Positions 47,061 to 61,146 of a stretch of 64,000 bases of DNA are shown here, one piece after another; positions within the stretch are counted from its first letter, which is position 1, and every line of letters begins with the position of its first letter. The stretch is from Marisa cornuarietis (taxonomy: Eukaryota > Mollusca > Gastropoda > Architaenioglossa > Ampullariidae). The notes beneath the pieces are model-generated. The model had not been told where the DNA came from. It worked only from the letters and a program-made list of their open reading frames with translations, and did not search any database. The stretch lies in contig SMMW01000575.1 of the NCBI GenBank assembly GCA_004794655.1, positions 11,235,001 to 11,299,000 of the forward strand. Direction: 5' to 3'. The position numbers were made by a program, and so were the translations under genes.

Positions 47061-49418
47061 TTTTAGACTCTTCACATTCAATAATTTTTTAATGTGTGTG
47101 TGAAAGCTTGCTTTGGGGGACGATGATGATACCTGCAACAGGGATGGCAGTAATGTGTTCAGAGTATGATTGTGATAGCAGATGGGACATGTGGTAAAGC
47201 TCTGTCAGGTGCTTGCCGTTTTGAAGAAACCACCGACAGAGAAGGATGGGAGCATGTGCTCTATCATTTTCTGTAATAAAAGTCTTGTTGCAAGTCTTGA
47301 TCGTGAAATTTATACTGCATGATAATCCAGACAAGATAATAGCGCAGACCACTTTCAAATAAGAGAAAAAAATCAAGCTGTGTGGACGCGTTGGATGTTA
47401 AACAGCGCGGCGCGATGCTTGCGATGTACTGCAGATGCGACGCACCGCGGTGCCAGAAGTAAACGTCGAAGCAGATTAGTGACAGGTCCATCGCAGGATG
47501 GAGTCAAAAGACTGGCTGGTTGTGTCAACGAAACCGTCCCTACCCACCCTTTTGCCAAAGAGTTCGCGAAAATGGTATCGACACTTGCCGATGATGGCAG
47601 CATTTTAGGGGGGCCTCTACCATTTAGGGATAGTGGGGTGGGGAAGTTGGTGGGTAGGGGCAAGCTGAGCGGCAGCCATGCCCTTATGCCAGGGAACGGC
47701 GAAGAGGGGATGCGAGGGGACACAAAAAACTTTTGGGGAAGGAAATGCCGTTTTAAAATAAGCAATTACCAGACGTGAACCCTGAGGTGCGCGGGACGCA
47801 GCGTTCGCTGCACGTCTCCCCAATCTCCGCATCTCCGGCTCCTGTTTCCTTTTCTCCGCCCTCTCCCTCTCATTTCTTTTTTAATTTCCGGTAACCAGGG
47901 CGATCTCTCTCTCTCTCTCTTTCTCTCCCTCTCAACCCCTCTTTTTCACTCTGTTCCTCCTTCTTTCCTTCTATCTCTCTTACCCACCCACCCCTCAACC
48001 CACTCGGTTTCCAAGCACTGTGTGTCCAGGTCTGTTCTACACACATCTCAAAACGAGAAATTATGTAATCGATCATGCTTATTTCTCCTTTGCTTCCGAG
48101 GAAGATATAGTAAGCCAGCGATGATGTTTCAAACAGCTTGATCTTGTCTTCCTTCATACCTCTCCTGCACAAGATTCATGGAATAGTTCCCCTCCCCACC
48201 TTTTTTTAAGCACGAAAAGTGCGTATAGGTTGTGTAAATGAGAAAGGTGAAATGTAGACCTGAATGTTTCATAAGTAATTAAATATAGTTGACAACTTTT
48301 ATCAACTCTTTTGCCACTCCCCATCCTACATATGATGAAGATGTCGACATAATGATTCACATAAAGATAATAACTTCACACATATCCATGCATGTTGTGT
48401 GTTTATATACATATGTTCTGGCAAACAACCGCATGTAACGCACAAACACGCATACATACACAGACGCACACATGCATACACACAACAAATTGTCAAAAAC
48501 GTTTTTTTTTTTTTAAATAGACTCATGAATACCTTGACGTAGGCCACGATACTTTTGATCAATGTAAGAGGATCCCGAGAAGGCGAGATAATCGGAGACG
48601 AAGATAAACAGGCTCCATGATGAAGTAAGACCGGATTCGAGCGTCCTCCAATACTGTGGTATCAACCTACACCACAGAATAAAGTGTTCTTTCGCAGCTT
48701 ATTTCCTGTCTTCGCCTGCGAATGACGTTGAAGTCAAGTGGTTGTCAATTCTGGAATGTTCTATTAATTACACTGCGCTATGGTGGATATGTTTGAGGAT
48801 GAAGTGAGAAGTGAGTTACCAGAATGAAGCAGTGATGTAGGTTAACTTTCCTTAAATGTGAGATAATCGGGGGTTGGGGGAACAGTAAAACCCAGCACGA
48901 GGCAAACAGAAATTTGAATTTGAATTTTTGAAGATATTCAGTACATCATAAAGTTTTTAATCTTGCAACACTGTAATGGTACAGGAGTAGTGAGCTGTCG
49001 GTGATAGCCAGAAAGAGGCCAATATCAACAAGTCAGCGAAGTTCATAGGTGCTGTGAAAAAACAAACAAACAAACGAACAAACGAACAAACAAGCAAACG
49101 GGGTACAGGACTCTCTTTGGGTAGACCTCAGAGAATGACAGAGACAGATGGGAAGGGTCAAAGGATGGAGCATGTGTGCGCAGTCGTGTTAGCTGAATGT
49201 TGAGACCTAAACACTCTGCTAGAATGCTTATTAAATATGAGAAGTTTAGAGGAACTCTAGACATTATATTCACTTATAGCATGACATGGCATTTGCCAGA
49301 TCGTCAAAGGGAAAAGCAAGTCAGATGGTAAGCTGCTTTTAATATTAAAAGCTCTCTGAATCACATCTGATCAAAATTTTACAATCACGTCAATCACAGA
49401 AAGTCTAGACCACGGGAT

Positions 49419-49487
<69 letters not shown>

Positions 49488-49510
49488 GAAGGAGGAGGAG
49501 GAGAAGGAGG
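49419..49510. repeat. Compound (GAT)n(GGA)n array
   Basis: About 22 GAT units followed by GGA units; the reverse complement has the same CTC-then-ATC order as the arrays at 22.5 and 46.0 kb. Confidence 0.95.
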
Positions 49511-51312
49511 TGAAGAAGAAGGAAAAGTAGGGGAGAGAAATGAGCATTTATTTACAAAAATATATAATGTGTTATAAACGTATCACGGGATTCACTTAGC
49601 CATAGAACCGACCCTGTGACCAGGGGCTCTCGTTGGACTGGTCAGGTGGTGGAAGGGAAGCCAAGTATGCACATGCGAAAAACTATTTCCAGATACTGTA
49701 TGTAAAAGCGGGGAAACACGTGACTCGCTCTCTCTTTACCCTCTCACTGACAGAGATGTAGCGACAACAGTCACACACGCTGGGGAGAGCCGAGAGGAGT
49801 GCTGCAGGGAGGATATCAGCTTCTGATCTTAAAGTAAGATGTACAGACTGTAGAAACAGGTATACAGGTGAGGTTAACGAGCGGATTTTTGTGTTTGTTT
49901 GGAACGAATAAAGTATTGTTGTAGGAAGAACAGTTTGCAGATTATGAATTATTGTCTTGTGCTGTTTATCTACTGCATTCTTCTCTTCATCTCCTCCCAT
50001 TCTGTAACCCTTACCCTCATCTATCCGCTATTCATATGTAACAAAGGCAAGTGGCTCCCTGTATATCAGGAAAGGGGACACTTTTCTTATTCTCTCTTTT
50101 TCTTTTTTTCCTTACGTCTCACTCTGTAATAGAGGCGAGTCTCCCAGTTCGTCAGGTCAAGTGGTCCCTAGATATTTTGTGTGGTGAATATTGAGGGAAC
50201 CGTTATAAACGCAAATAATGAAAGAAACTATTCAGTGATCGGATACATTCTAGCAAATAATAAAATAATAATAGAAGAAAAGAATAAAAGAATTAGGAAA
50301 ATGCGAAGACATACTGAGTGAAGATTGTAAATGTTATGAACTAAGATGCTTTCTGTTTCCTCTCTATTCTCTCTCTCTCTCTTTCTCTCTCTCTTATTTC
50401 GATGACACCCAACAAGCTCACACATTTTGCTTCTCTTCGATCGGCTGCCAAATAAGACTGGCTTTGACGGTCTGTGCTGGAGGGCAATATAAAATAAACA
50501 CAAACAGACTTTGTGCTTGATGAGCATTACATTTTTTTTTCGTGGGCGGAGAGATGAGCCTGGACATTTTGCGTAGTGTATCTGCGCGCTTTTTTAACGA
50601 TTCATTACCATTTCATCCTCTTTCAAGCAAGGGGAAAAAACTTAAACAATTCAAGCCATTATCGACTGTCCACCCCTGCACTCTGCTTCCATCATCAGGC
50701 GAAAGTTCTTTCCTGGTCCAAGGTGATGCATGTGAAAGCCGTGACTCACGGGTTACAAATAAAATATTTTGTTTCAACGCCCGTAGTTGATTTGTAATCT
50801 CCTGCTCACGACTCATGCATACATTACTTCATAAAAATTAGAATACCCGCTACAGAATGTACTTAGCTATGCTTCTTAATGAGAAAATCTACAAACTGAA
50901 AGTCATTGTCATCCCAAGTATCGTGACAGGGAAACAAGCTCTGAAGCTTTCCATTTCTAGCGTCTTTTTTTTTTTTGTCTGTCATTTTTGTGCCTCTAGA
51001 ATTAATTTCCTTCCTACGTGTCATTCGCGAATGGTGACGTGTCCTTACCAGTATGTTACAGCTATAAATAGATGCCCCCCGATTAGGTCGAGACCTTGAA
51101 CTGTCTTAGCCTAACACACCACGCCTTCCGCAACTCGCTGTCACCTAAGTAATTATCTCAGATATTGACACGTCCTTGCCCACGAAATTACCTAAGAAAT
51201 TGACGTGGCCTTGGCAACGCACTACAGCGACTATGTCATGCATCACTTTAGTTGTTCTACATAAAAGCATCCTCTTTATATGCATGATGGGGAAAGCCAG
51301 GATAATCTGTAA

Positions 51313-51383
<71 letters not shown>

Positions 51384-51394
51384 TCGTTCGTTCG
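51313..51394. repeat. (TTTC)n microsatellite
   Basis: About 18 units, with the last few mutated to TTCG. Confidence 0.95.
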
Positions 51395-54300
51395 TCCTTT
51401 TTCATTGTTGTAAGCTAACTAATCTGCAAACCAAAGCTGATCAACGTTATGTCTCTCCCCCCCCCCACCTTCCTTTCACATTCTCCTGTTTGTCATGGCC
51501 TTCCAAAATTGTAACTACTGACCGACCGCGGTTTTCCGGTCCTGATAGCACTTAGTTGCTAGTAGTATCGTTTGCATAGTCATGCCTGCGCTCCTGCGAT
51601 GAGACTGACCAAGCACCACTGACATTAATTTGTCTCGGGCCGCCGGCCTGGGTCACTCTTTGGAATTGGGAGGAAAACCTTCATCAGTATTTGTACCAAC
51701 GGACGAGCCCCCCGCTTGTCTGTGCCTTTCTTGGACTGAGATGATGTTTAACTAGATAGTTCTCTAGTCCGCTGTTATGTGGGCAGCGTTGGGAAACTTG
51801 CAGTGTTTGTAAATGGTGTTCAATAGATGGATTGAGAAAGTTTTGTTGAAGATTGTCCTTTCTGATACAAAGACGTATTTGCAATGAAAGATGGGTAACA
51901 ATTAGTTTGTGATTATCAACATTCATGGATATGTGATAAACGCGTAATAGGTGACTTGACACAAATTCAATATAACATCTATTACACAAGCATCAATTAA
52001 TGCGGGAGAAACAAGCGATACGGGAAAACATGTAATACATAACACCTGAAGGTCCTTTTATTATCCCTCAAACCAAAGTGATGTTTGCGAAGTTTATTGT
52101 AGTTCGATTCGGATGCGTCTGTGGGGTACCAAGAGAGAAAACGTTTTGTGTGGGAAAAATAGGATTATAAAAAGAGAAAACCTTACAACACGGCTAAACA
52201 AGTTTCTGCTGAATCACATCTTTGGGTTTTATTCACAGTACATATTTTGCAACCTTTTTTCTCTCATTCACTAACTACATTCAGTTTAGCGGTAAAATCT
52301 ACCATAAATGAAATATATCTGAGAAGTGAATCAAGTGCCCTTCATGGATCGAGTCTCATTGCATTTATTTTTAATGTACAAGCGACTTCGGCTGAATCTG
52401 ATTACATTTGGGAAGCCTTCAACTTTCTGAATGATAGAATGAGGATGCATTACCGTAAGTGTTAACTAAGACTAGACAGAGTGTGACCAAAATAAGTGGA
52501 ACTACTGGCAAGTTTGCTGAGGTCATTCCTCTTAATCCAAAATACTCTTTTCATGTGCGCCAAAACTGTGCAGAGTACCCCAGAAAAAAGAGGTGTGATT
52601 CGTTGATCTGGAGTATTGTAGCAAAGAGGTTTCCTCTTTCAGCAAGAACTATTTCTTCATTTTTTAAAAAAAAGCTCTGCAGATGGGCATCGCGGGCAAG
52701 TTCAATTTGGTTTTTTTTTTCAAGATTCTTTATTCGCTGGACTTCGCAGCCGGACGGTTAATAATTAACGAGTCTAGCTTAATGGTTGCAACTCACTTCA
52801 GGAGATGTATTTTCTTTCAGATCGTAAAAGCCGGTCTGCACTTAATCACAGACGCAGGCGTATTCAGTATGAAATGTGTATTTGTTTACCCAGCCTACTG
52901 GACTCTGCCACTGAGCCAAAGTCTACCATCCACGTCCTCCACACCTTCCTGCAATCCCTCTCGTTGCCCAGAAAGGTACATCCTGTCACGCTGGCTCGTG
53001 TGGACCGTTAGCCAGGGTCTCATCTCAATTAGGTTCAGTCGGCCTCGTAGCAGACATGCGCTATCAGCATCCATCTGGTCCTAGCACGTGCGGCTGTAAA
53101 ACGCGAAAACCAGGGGGAGCTCTAGTGACGTCTTCTGTCTCACTCCCCATCTCTCCTCCTTCTCTTCTCGCATACCCTTGCTGAATGTTATTTCTTTTCT
53201 CGACGTTGTGCAGTGTGGGAGGTAACATTGAAGCCAGTATCGCAGAGTGCCCTCCCCTAATGATAAAATACTTAGCTGGGCAATTAGCGAATGTGCATCG
53301 CAAGCGGGAGGAGTTACCAGTCCCTGCTCAGAAGGAGACGGTCAGTGTGGCAAAGATGGAACAGTCTGGCTTTTATTCCCATTGGAAGCTCGGAATAGCT
53401 TGGAGAGAAAAGTTTGGTCGAGAAAAAGACGGGCTGAGAGTGAAACTGGTTCACGGTACTGTCTTATGAATGTGCAAAAGAGCTGGGCTGTCATAAAGCA
53501 GGCAAGGTAGATAGATCACTGCCTATACGACCAATCGCCTATGTGATCTGAACCAAAGTCCGACAGGACAAGAACGAGGTGTGTTTCACTTATCGTCTTT
53601 CAGCATCTAACTATTACCGTATCGGCTTCTGTTTCGTAAGCAATCGGCAGTGTTCGATTAACTGAGGAAGAAATCAAAGACACTTCGATCGTTGTAACTT
53701 GTCGACAAGTGATATCACACAAACGCAAAAACATGTTTTAACTTTTTTTAATTTGTCAACGGGACACTGCCAGCCGTGGGCAACAAAACCAGAGTGTAGT
53801 CCATATTCAAACGGTTACATTTCGCCCACGATGTCGTCTTTCGCTGCCAGGGAGCCAGGGTACAGACACTCAGGTTCTGTAGACTCCGATTCACATTTTT
53901 TTCCTCCCAAACCAAATAAATGACTTAGCAAAGAATTTTGCTAATAAGGTCAGCTCTCCGGAAACGCGTTATAGCGCATGCCCGGAAATTATTGTCGCTG
54001 CACATCGTCTTTTGCCAGGCCAAATATTTAGGCAGCCATTTGGAGGTCGCAGCCTTTTGTGATCTACGTAATGGATCGCTTCCTGCGCGTTCCCCGCCGC
54101 CCTGCTTGATGCCAGACGCTCGTGCTGCGATCTGAAGCGGGTCACGTGCCCGCTGTAGCCGCCAGTAGCAGCAGCAGCAGCAGCCGTGTCGCAGGGAATT
54201 CGGGAGGACAGGGGGCTGAACATGCCAGGGCACCGTCATCAGGAAAGTATTTAACTGCAACTCTGAAAGGCGCGCTGGTAGCGGGTCGTCTGATTGAGTA

Positions 54301-56136
54301 AAACCATCAGATACAGCATCCCTTAACACCACTGCATTGGCTTTTTTCGACGGTGTGTGTGTGTGATATCATGCGCGCACGCATATATATATATACACAC
54401 ACGATGCGATATTCTTTAATGATTCAGGCTTCTAGCCCAATTCCATTGGGGGTACAACATGATAATACACAATATATATATATATATATATTGCACGCTC
54501 ACCACTAGACTTTCACTCATACATGTAAACAAACGTTGCATATACATGCATGTATCAAATCATTACAATCATGTATATATCCGGATTCATAAAAATGCAT
54601 CAAGCCAAAAGTCACAATAGGATTATGTTTAAAGACAGATATGCGTAGGTACAAACATAGATATTCATTAAGCCATTCAGCACCATACAATAATGTATAC
54701 ACACAAGTACAAACTCTACTATTAATCAATTAATTAATCTTCATACTTCTTTAGGTACTATACCCATGCTCATGAATCAGCTTTACCTTTGTTTAAACAA
54801 AATATATAAACATTCTGATAAGAAGACCAGAAGCAATGCTATCATGTTCTCAAATCAAGGCAAGAAACTAGAGATGAAATTCATGTTTTAAATTCATTTA
54901 CAACATTTATTCAGAACTGAGATAAGATGCTTTATTATTTGCAGCTTCTGTGCTGTTCTAGTTTATTTTTAAGTTAACGAATATCGACCCTGTACGGAAA
55001 GCGCAGTGTGGCTTTAGTTTAATGTTCAGGTTCTCCTTCTCTCTCCTCCTCCTCCCCTTGTTACTTGACAATAACTCCCATGTGTTTGCACAACATTTGT
55101 TTAAAACTGCTCTTTTTTTCTTGTATTAAAAAAGGATATCGCACAGCTGTCCAGTATGTACCGCTCCTCTGGAAAGCAACTTCTCCAGCAGCTGTCCTCT
55201 CTTTTCATAATTCAAGCTACTGTTACCTCGGATGACAACAGCAGCTGTAATCGAGTTGTCGCCTTTAAACCTCGAGATACAAAATATTCGTCTTTTCTCT
55301 TCACGTCTGCAGCTTCTTATCATCAGCAGATGCAGCTCTATAGTTCTAAGGTTGTTCTTTCATTAAGTAAGGCTGTTAAGCAACCTTTTTTTTTTATAAA
55401 AAACATGTTTGTTTGTCATACTGCTAATCACTTGTGTAATTTGACCAACAGTTTGCTGCATTGTCACTACTGCAGGGGGGGATGGTGGTGGGAAGAGAGT
55501 GGTTGTAAGGAGAAGACAATCACAAAAGAGACATTTCGCGTCACTCGGCTGCACTTCCTTCACCCCACCTACAATAAAAAATATATATAATGAAGAAAAA
55601 AATTAGCAGACTCTGATGTGGCAACTGTCAATGCTTAATACTGACATATGTTTTCAAGTATCATTGGCAATCTTAGGCGACGCAGGACGCGCTGACTGAA
55701 CAGCCGTATGTCATGTTGTTGTCCCAGCAAAGGTGTTGCGCTGCATACACTCACCGGACTGAATGTTCCTGAACCCTGCTGCTGTTGCTGTCGCTGGCCA
55801 TTGGAGCACAGGGCTTCTTACCACGCAAAGAGGCGCGCAAATACATCTGGCCATTAACGACGAGACATCTGTTTCGTTTTTACGTCGCGTCATTAGACTT
55901 TGTGTCGCGGGGGTTATCACCGCTTCCTTTTCACCCTGCTAACCACGCTGCAGCAACAGCAGCAGCAGCAGCTGTTGTGTGAATCCGTGGCACCGGGCGG
56001 CCGCTTCTGTCAGAATTACACTCGCTGGCATCGACATAAAAATAACACGTCTGGCCGAGTAACGGGAGATCACCGACATGAGAGTAGCAGCCCTTTGCAG
56101 TCCAGCGGACTACTTCGTCCTGTAGAATCTCAATTC

Positions 56137-56289
56137 CAGTGGCGTAGGAACCAGGTTGTCGGGTAGGGGGATCAGCCCCCCCCCCCCTCAAAAAAGATAC
56201 TGAGAAGGCAAGAATGTGAACGTCGTTCACTCTTAGCACGGAGTTTCCTCCCCTTCTCCCCCAAAGGCGACCAACGTCCTACGCCACTG
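56137..56289. mobile_element. Short MITE with CAGTGGCGTAGGA inverted repeats
   Basis: Both ends carry the identical 13 bp CAGTGGCGTAGGA pointing inward, 153 bp apart, around a poly(C) interior. CAGTGGCGTAG-type ends are common in hAT-related non-autonomous elements of many animals. Flanks aattc and aactc are only a partial duplication, so the hAT assignment is tentative. Confidence 0.65.
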
Positions 56290-58828
56290 AACTCGTTTAC
56301 TTCTTGTGGGTACTACAAAACTTTATTAGTGTATGTTTTTTTTCTATGTTTAGTACAAAATGCATTGGCGTTTCCTTATCGCAGACCCTTTTGCGCCATC
56401 TTTCAGCAAACAACAGTGCTTTCCTTCGTTTGTTGCGCGCGACATGCTGTGTCCGCACACAGTGCATTCACGCGGAGCAGATCAAAGGGAAGGGTGAGGC
56501 GAGAAACACCGCCTGCTGCTACTGGTAAAGAGGGAAGATAACAGTTTCCGCCACACGACATACTGGCTCGCTCTCCTCCCCCTTCTCTCTCTCTCTCATC
56601 GGTACCGTCTCAAAAATGTATTTGTTCAACTTCACCCTGAAAAGTACGTGGTCCCCAGTAACCAAAACCCTAGTGACTTTCCTGACGGCGAAGAGAATAC
56701 CAGTACCAAATTTGGTGAGGATAAGATAAACTGTGGATTTGCAAGGAGTCCGACAAAGAACAACACACGCCAGCTAGCCCATTCTCTTCTTCAGTTATTA
56801 GATTCATTGAAATAGTACAGTATTCAACTAACATACATCAAAGAGTCCATGGAGAAGAGTAGCAATCGACGCTGTTTTTAACTTAATGATGTCACAGACT
56901 CACAGGACAGGTCGCTGCGCACTTGTGAAAAGTAGGTGTTCAGCAAAATACAACAGGTAGGGATGAATACTATGCGCTCTCTTTCTCTAATAGTAATTCC
57001 TAATGATACATCAGTCTAGGTGTCTGACCCCGACAGGTGGCAAACGACGAAGAGACGAGACACGCTGAGTAGTTTTCACCGCCAGTCGAAATGTAACCGG
57101 TCCCTTTATATCCCAACCTTGCTTTTGGGGATTCAGACCACAGCATGGGTTGTAGGGGGGGGGAGGAGGGAGGGGGCTGTTGCTCTACAGACGACGGCTC
57201 CTATCCAGCGTTGTTTGGAGAGACATAAGGAGAAGACTTGAACTTGGCGTAGGTATCCTGACGTCGTCTAGTTCTTCGCTACTGGAAAGTTCTGCGCTGT
57301 TATGTTCCGCTGGGAGAAGCTCCTGAACTTCACGCTAGTTATTTACTACAACACTTGGGACCCTCCCAGAGCATGCACGCATGAAGGGATAAGATCGTCG
57401 CCCGCTTCTAATTTGCTTGTAGCGCCATGCTAACGAACAGTCTCTAAACCCAGCGCCCGACAAAGCCTGGACTGTGGTGCACGTGCGGCGGGCTCCGTAA
57501 ATTCGTGCGTGCCAGGCTTATCTGTTGGCAGCCTGGACTATCCTTCCATCGGCGCTGATCTCAAGGCCTTTTCATTTCCTGCGCGACACCGAAGCCCTGA
57601 AATTGGCAGCTCTGACACAAAAAAAGCTAGTAGCCGTAGTGGCCATGTTCAAAGGAACACCGGTAGCGTGGCCCTCGAAACCAAAGAACCGCAGACCTGC
57701 TGACGGATTCAACTGCTTGGCATAATGGCGGCCAGCACAGTGCCGGCGACACAGCGCAGGACAAAGAGTCTCCGACACTTCTTGTCAACAGAGCTTTGGA
57801 CTCATTGTGTTTTCTACCTGCAACGATCTCGCTGGTGCTTCGAGTCACCCTTCCATACAGTGAAATCTCAATACAATATGCAGCTGTCTTGTTAATGTGG
57901 AAGTTTCACTTCACCAGTTCATCAAATAATCATTATTAGATTATGCACAAAGAGGATTTAGAGATGACATCATCGTCACCATAACCATCTTTACCACCAC
58001 CAGAAGCTTCCTCCTCCTTTCCCTTATTGCTATTATCATTCAGCTGGAATAGCTAGTCCACTGGGTATGAATGTTCTATTCAGCGCTTAGATTCCCTTAC
58101 CTATTTATATACCTATATCTGACCTCTAAGATGCTATCAGCTCCATTTTGTTTTGCTTAATCTCTATTTCACCTCATTCTTTTCTCTACTTTTTTCAAGA
58201 GGCCTTAGTTGCTGACATGGCATAAAACTCCAATTAGCTAACTCTAATTTTTTTTCAGTTTAACTTTTACCTCATTCTCTTGTCCACGAACTTCTTTAAC
58301 TTACCGACGACAGTAAGCTTTACCTACAAGCATGGGTGTTTATATACATAACTCCAAATATATAAACAGTGAAATAGCGAAAGAACCAATGGAAAAACGA
58401 CGAGAAAAGGTTGAGTGCAGCTTACTACTGATCTGAAGCGTGAAGCCATTACAAAATGGGTTCAAAGGTTCAGCAGCTCAGGGGCAACAGAACAAGGCGA
58501 TGAGTCAGTGACACTTCCAGATGGCTCGTTTTCTCATGTCACATGATCGCAAATGTCTGTCGGTCAAGCTGGCCTCGCTGACATGCAGAAGCACCGGGGC
58601 AGGAGGGACCGAGCCTCTAGTAACCTCGGCTCCAGATGCACGATGTTGACTACCCCCTTCACTCTCCCGCCATACGCAGGCAGATTTTTGGCCAGGTTTT
58701 GGTTTGGATGAGACAAAGTTGTTGTGACATGCACAGTTTGATTGGCCACATTTGCGACGATGTTCTTAACAGAAGTAGTTCTAACATACATAGCCTTTAC
58801 CTTGGAAAGAGACAGTAATATGTTTGGG

Positions 58829-58860
58829 TTTGTTTGTTTGTTTGTTTGTTTGTTTGTTTG
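58829..58860. repeat. (TTTG)n microsatellite
   Basis: About 8 tetranucleotide units. A similar shorter run occurs at 23287-23309. Confidence 0.9.
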
Positions 58861-58963
58861 TCTTAGCAGAAGTCTTTTGGGAACAAGATAACTCTTGTAC
58901 TCAAGAACACTGAATTTGTTATCTACCTTTTTTATTATTTTTTTTTTTATATCTGTCTTCTAG

Positions 58964-59238
58964 ATGTTCGTGGTTTTACTTCAGGCGTGCAGCTTGAATA
59001 CTTTCCTGCAGGCGAATTTATTGAAGCGTGGCGTAAAATCACGCACCACTTTTACTTCTCTCCTCAAGAACTCATTTCATGGAAGGTTTTTGGCGGTTCA
59101 TACTCAATGAGCGTGACGCCCTGTGCTCGCCAGAAGCCTCTGCGGCGATGCGTGGCGGACGCCCCGCTACCTCGTCTGTTAACGAGTCGAAGAGTCGGTT
59201 CTTTTGCATCGCGCCTTACGATGGTTCAAGGTTTCTGA
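58964..59238 (+). other. Open frame behind a strong acceptor-like signal
   Basis: A long T-rich tract and tcttctag (58956-58963) precede a frame open to 59238 that reads in part GVQLEYFPAGEFIEAWRKI. A second frame in the same stretch is also open from an ATG at 58964. Neither is recognised, no matching donor is obvious, and the sequence could equally be a conserved non-coding element. Confidence 0.2.
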
Positions 59239-61103
59239 TGGTGTTTCCAGATCTGCTCTAAGGGAGGGAAACGTTATCTCCACAGGGTCGTTAGAACCAC
59301 GTGAGGCAACAGTTTGGAACTTAATTCGAGGGTAACAACTACTTTGAGGATTACGAGATCATGATTAGAGGGAGGGACTGTGAATGTAATCCGAAGCGGT
59401 AGCAAAGCCATTCTCCTCGTATCTTTAAAAAAAGAGAAAGAAACCCTGCGGGAGAGAAAAAGAAGAGGGTAATTTGTTCTTCATATTCGTTTTGAAGCTT
59501 CATTAATCTTGAAACCTAACCCACGAGTTCGTTGCAGTGGAGGAAGATTCAGTATGACATTACATACAAAATATCAAGAATTAACAGTTTTAGGGATGCT
59601 AAGCATCCTTTTTTTTGAGGCAGACATGTCTCATCCGCTCCTGGGGTTTCTTATACCGATCGAAGTTTGCGATTTGTAAGGGGCAGTGGTAATTGAACAT
59701 CTCTCTGTCTGTCGCTTCTCTTAGGTCGTCTGCATTCTGCTAGTTCCATGATGTAAATGGTGTCAAAACAATGAACCTTAAATCTGTTTGGCCTCCAAGT
59801 TCTGCATTTAGGAGTTATGAATTTCCACCAGCGGTGTCTTGTCAAGTTATTTGAGGTGAAGATGAAAAAAACCCCAATAAAATAAAAAAGACCATAATAA
59901 TGCCTACAAAATCATAGCCACACTGAAGACAGTTTGACGAGTGTGAACCTTGACTTATCAGCGTTCGTAAATATATTTCATGCCTAGCCTAGCCTTGTAG
60001 ACGAATGACATAGAAAAGTGTGCAGAAAGGGTGTGACTGACAAATCTACGGAATGTGGAAAAATTGTGCCTGGGGAAATTAACAGCTTCGTGCGAGAGAG
60101 AGCTGAAAAATTCTCCTGTTCTTCAAAGAAAATCGTATCGGAATCTGAGGAAGAAGGGAGGAATACAGTGACATGCCCACAAGAGCAATTATGTCATAAA
60201 TCTCGCCTTCTTGTCGAAAAGGAATCGACGTAGCAGTTGTTGGAGACCCAAGCTACAGCAGTCAGCCACCTTGATCAAGGCGACACGTGATCTAGGAAAG
60301 CTGAGAAGAAAAAGCAGGATGACTCAAATATAGTATTACAGGGTTATTCGACACGTGGCAACAAAATACAGGGCAACAAGACATAACTTGTAACTAGAAA
60401 CTTTGAGTAAAAATAGAAGTGTACCAAACACGAGAAGTCTATCCGAGTGTCCTAAGTGTAAATTGGCTTTTGATGAGTTCCATGAATTATGACCTCCTAG
60501 TCTAGACGGTCCAATATAATAGTTTCCTTTTCCTTTTGACGTTTTCTTCGATTCTCTAGACCAGAAGGCCACTCACACCGCTTATCCTGACAGAAAATGA
60601 GTTTCCTCTTGAAACGTGTGTCAGTCTGTAGAGTGTCAGTCCGCACCAGGTCCAGTTTTCCTTGAAGGTTGTTTATTTCCTATTAAACATGGCTTTGAAA
60701 TCGGTGCGCGTCGTTTAATGCAAACAATTCATCAACCCCTCTTCTCTCCTCCGGCTTGAGTAGCGCAATCATGCAGTGTTTACTTCGCGCCCCGTCTCCC
60801 AGCCCGCCTGTGTTTACGGTCTAGCTGTGAGCTGGGGATGTGTGCTTCCGCGAAATGTAATCCTCGATGACGATTTGGTCTGGAAACCTGCCCAAGGCTG
60901 AGCGAGACGAATGCAAAATGTCGGGCTGGTGTCGAGTAGTGCAAGTGTGGTCCCTGTGTCTGAGAGTCTATCCGCTTTGTTTGCCTGTTCTTGCTTAAAT
61001 GTTTGTTTGTCCATTTTTTTCTTTTTTCTTTCATTCTTATTTTCTTACACTCACATTCTTTCCTTTTCTCATGCACAAACTATAAGCCCCTTTCTCTCGC
61101 ACT

Positions 61104-61146
<43 letters not shown>

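Larger units (their letters stand above)
47061..56136. other. Intergenic with microsatellites, no gene recognised
   Basis: Holds the GAT/GGA array at 49419-49510, the CTTT array at 51313-51394 and AT runs near 54475. A 133-codon plus-strand frame at 52683-53084 and a 144-codon frame at 55156-55590 show no recognisable domain or codon bias. A short local duplication around acctaag...attgacacgtcctt lies at 51145-51215. Confidence 0.5.

Noticed and set aside
52683..53084. 133-codon plus-strand frame starting MGIAGKFNLV
   Set aside because: No homology recognised and no supporting promoter or splice signals; kept only as a note.
54210..54225. acagggggctg as a second CTCF site
   Set aside because: Lacks the upstream CC half of the consensus.
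57725..57895. 56-codon frame starting MAASTVPATQRR behind a YY1-like aatggcggc
   Set aside because: A start context alone is not enough; the rest of the frame has no coding bias and no donor.
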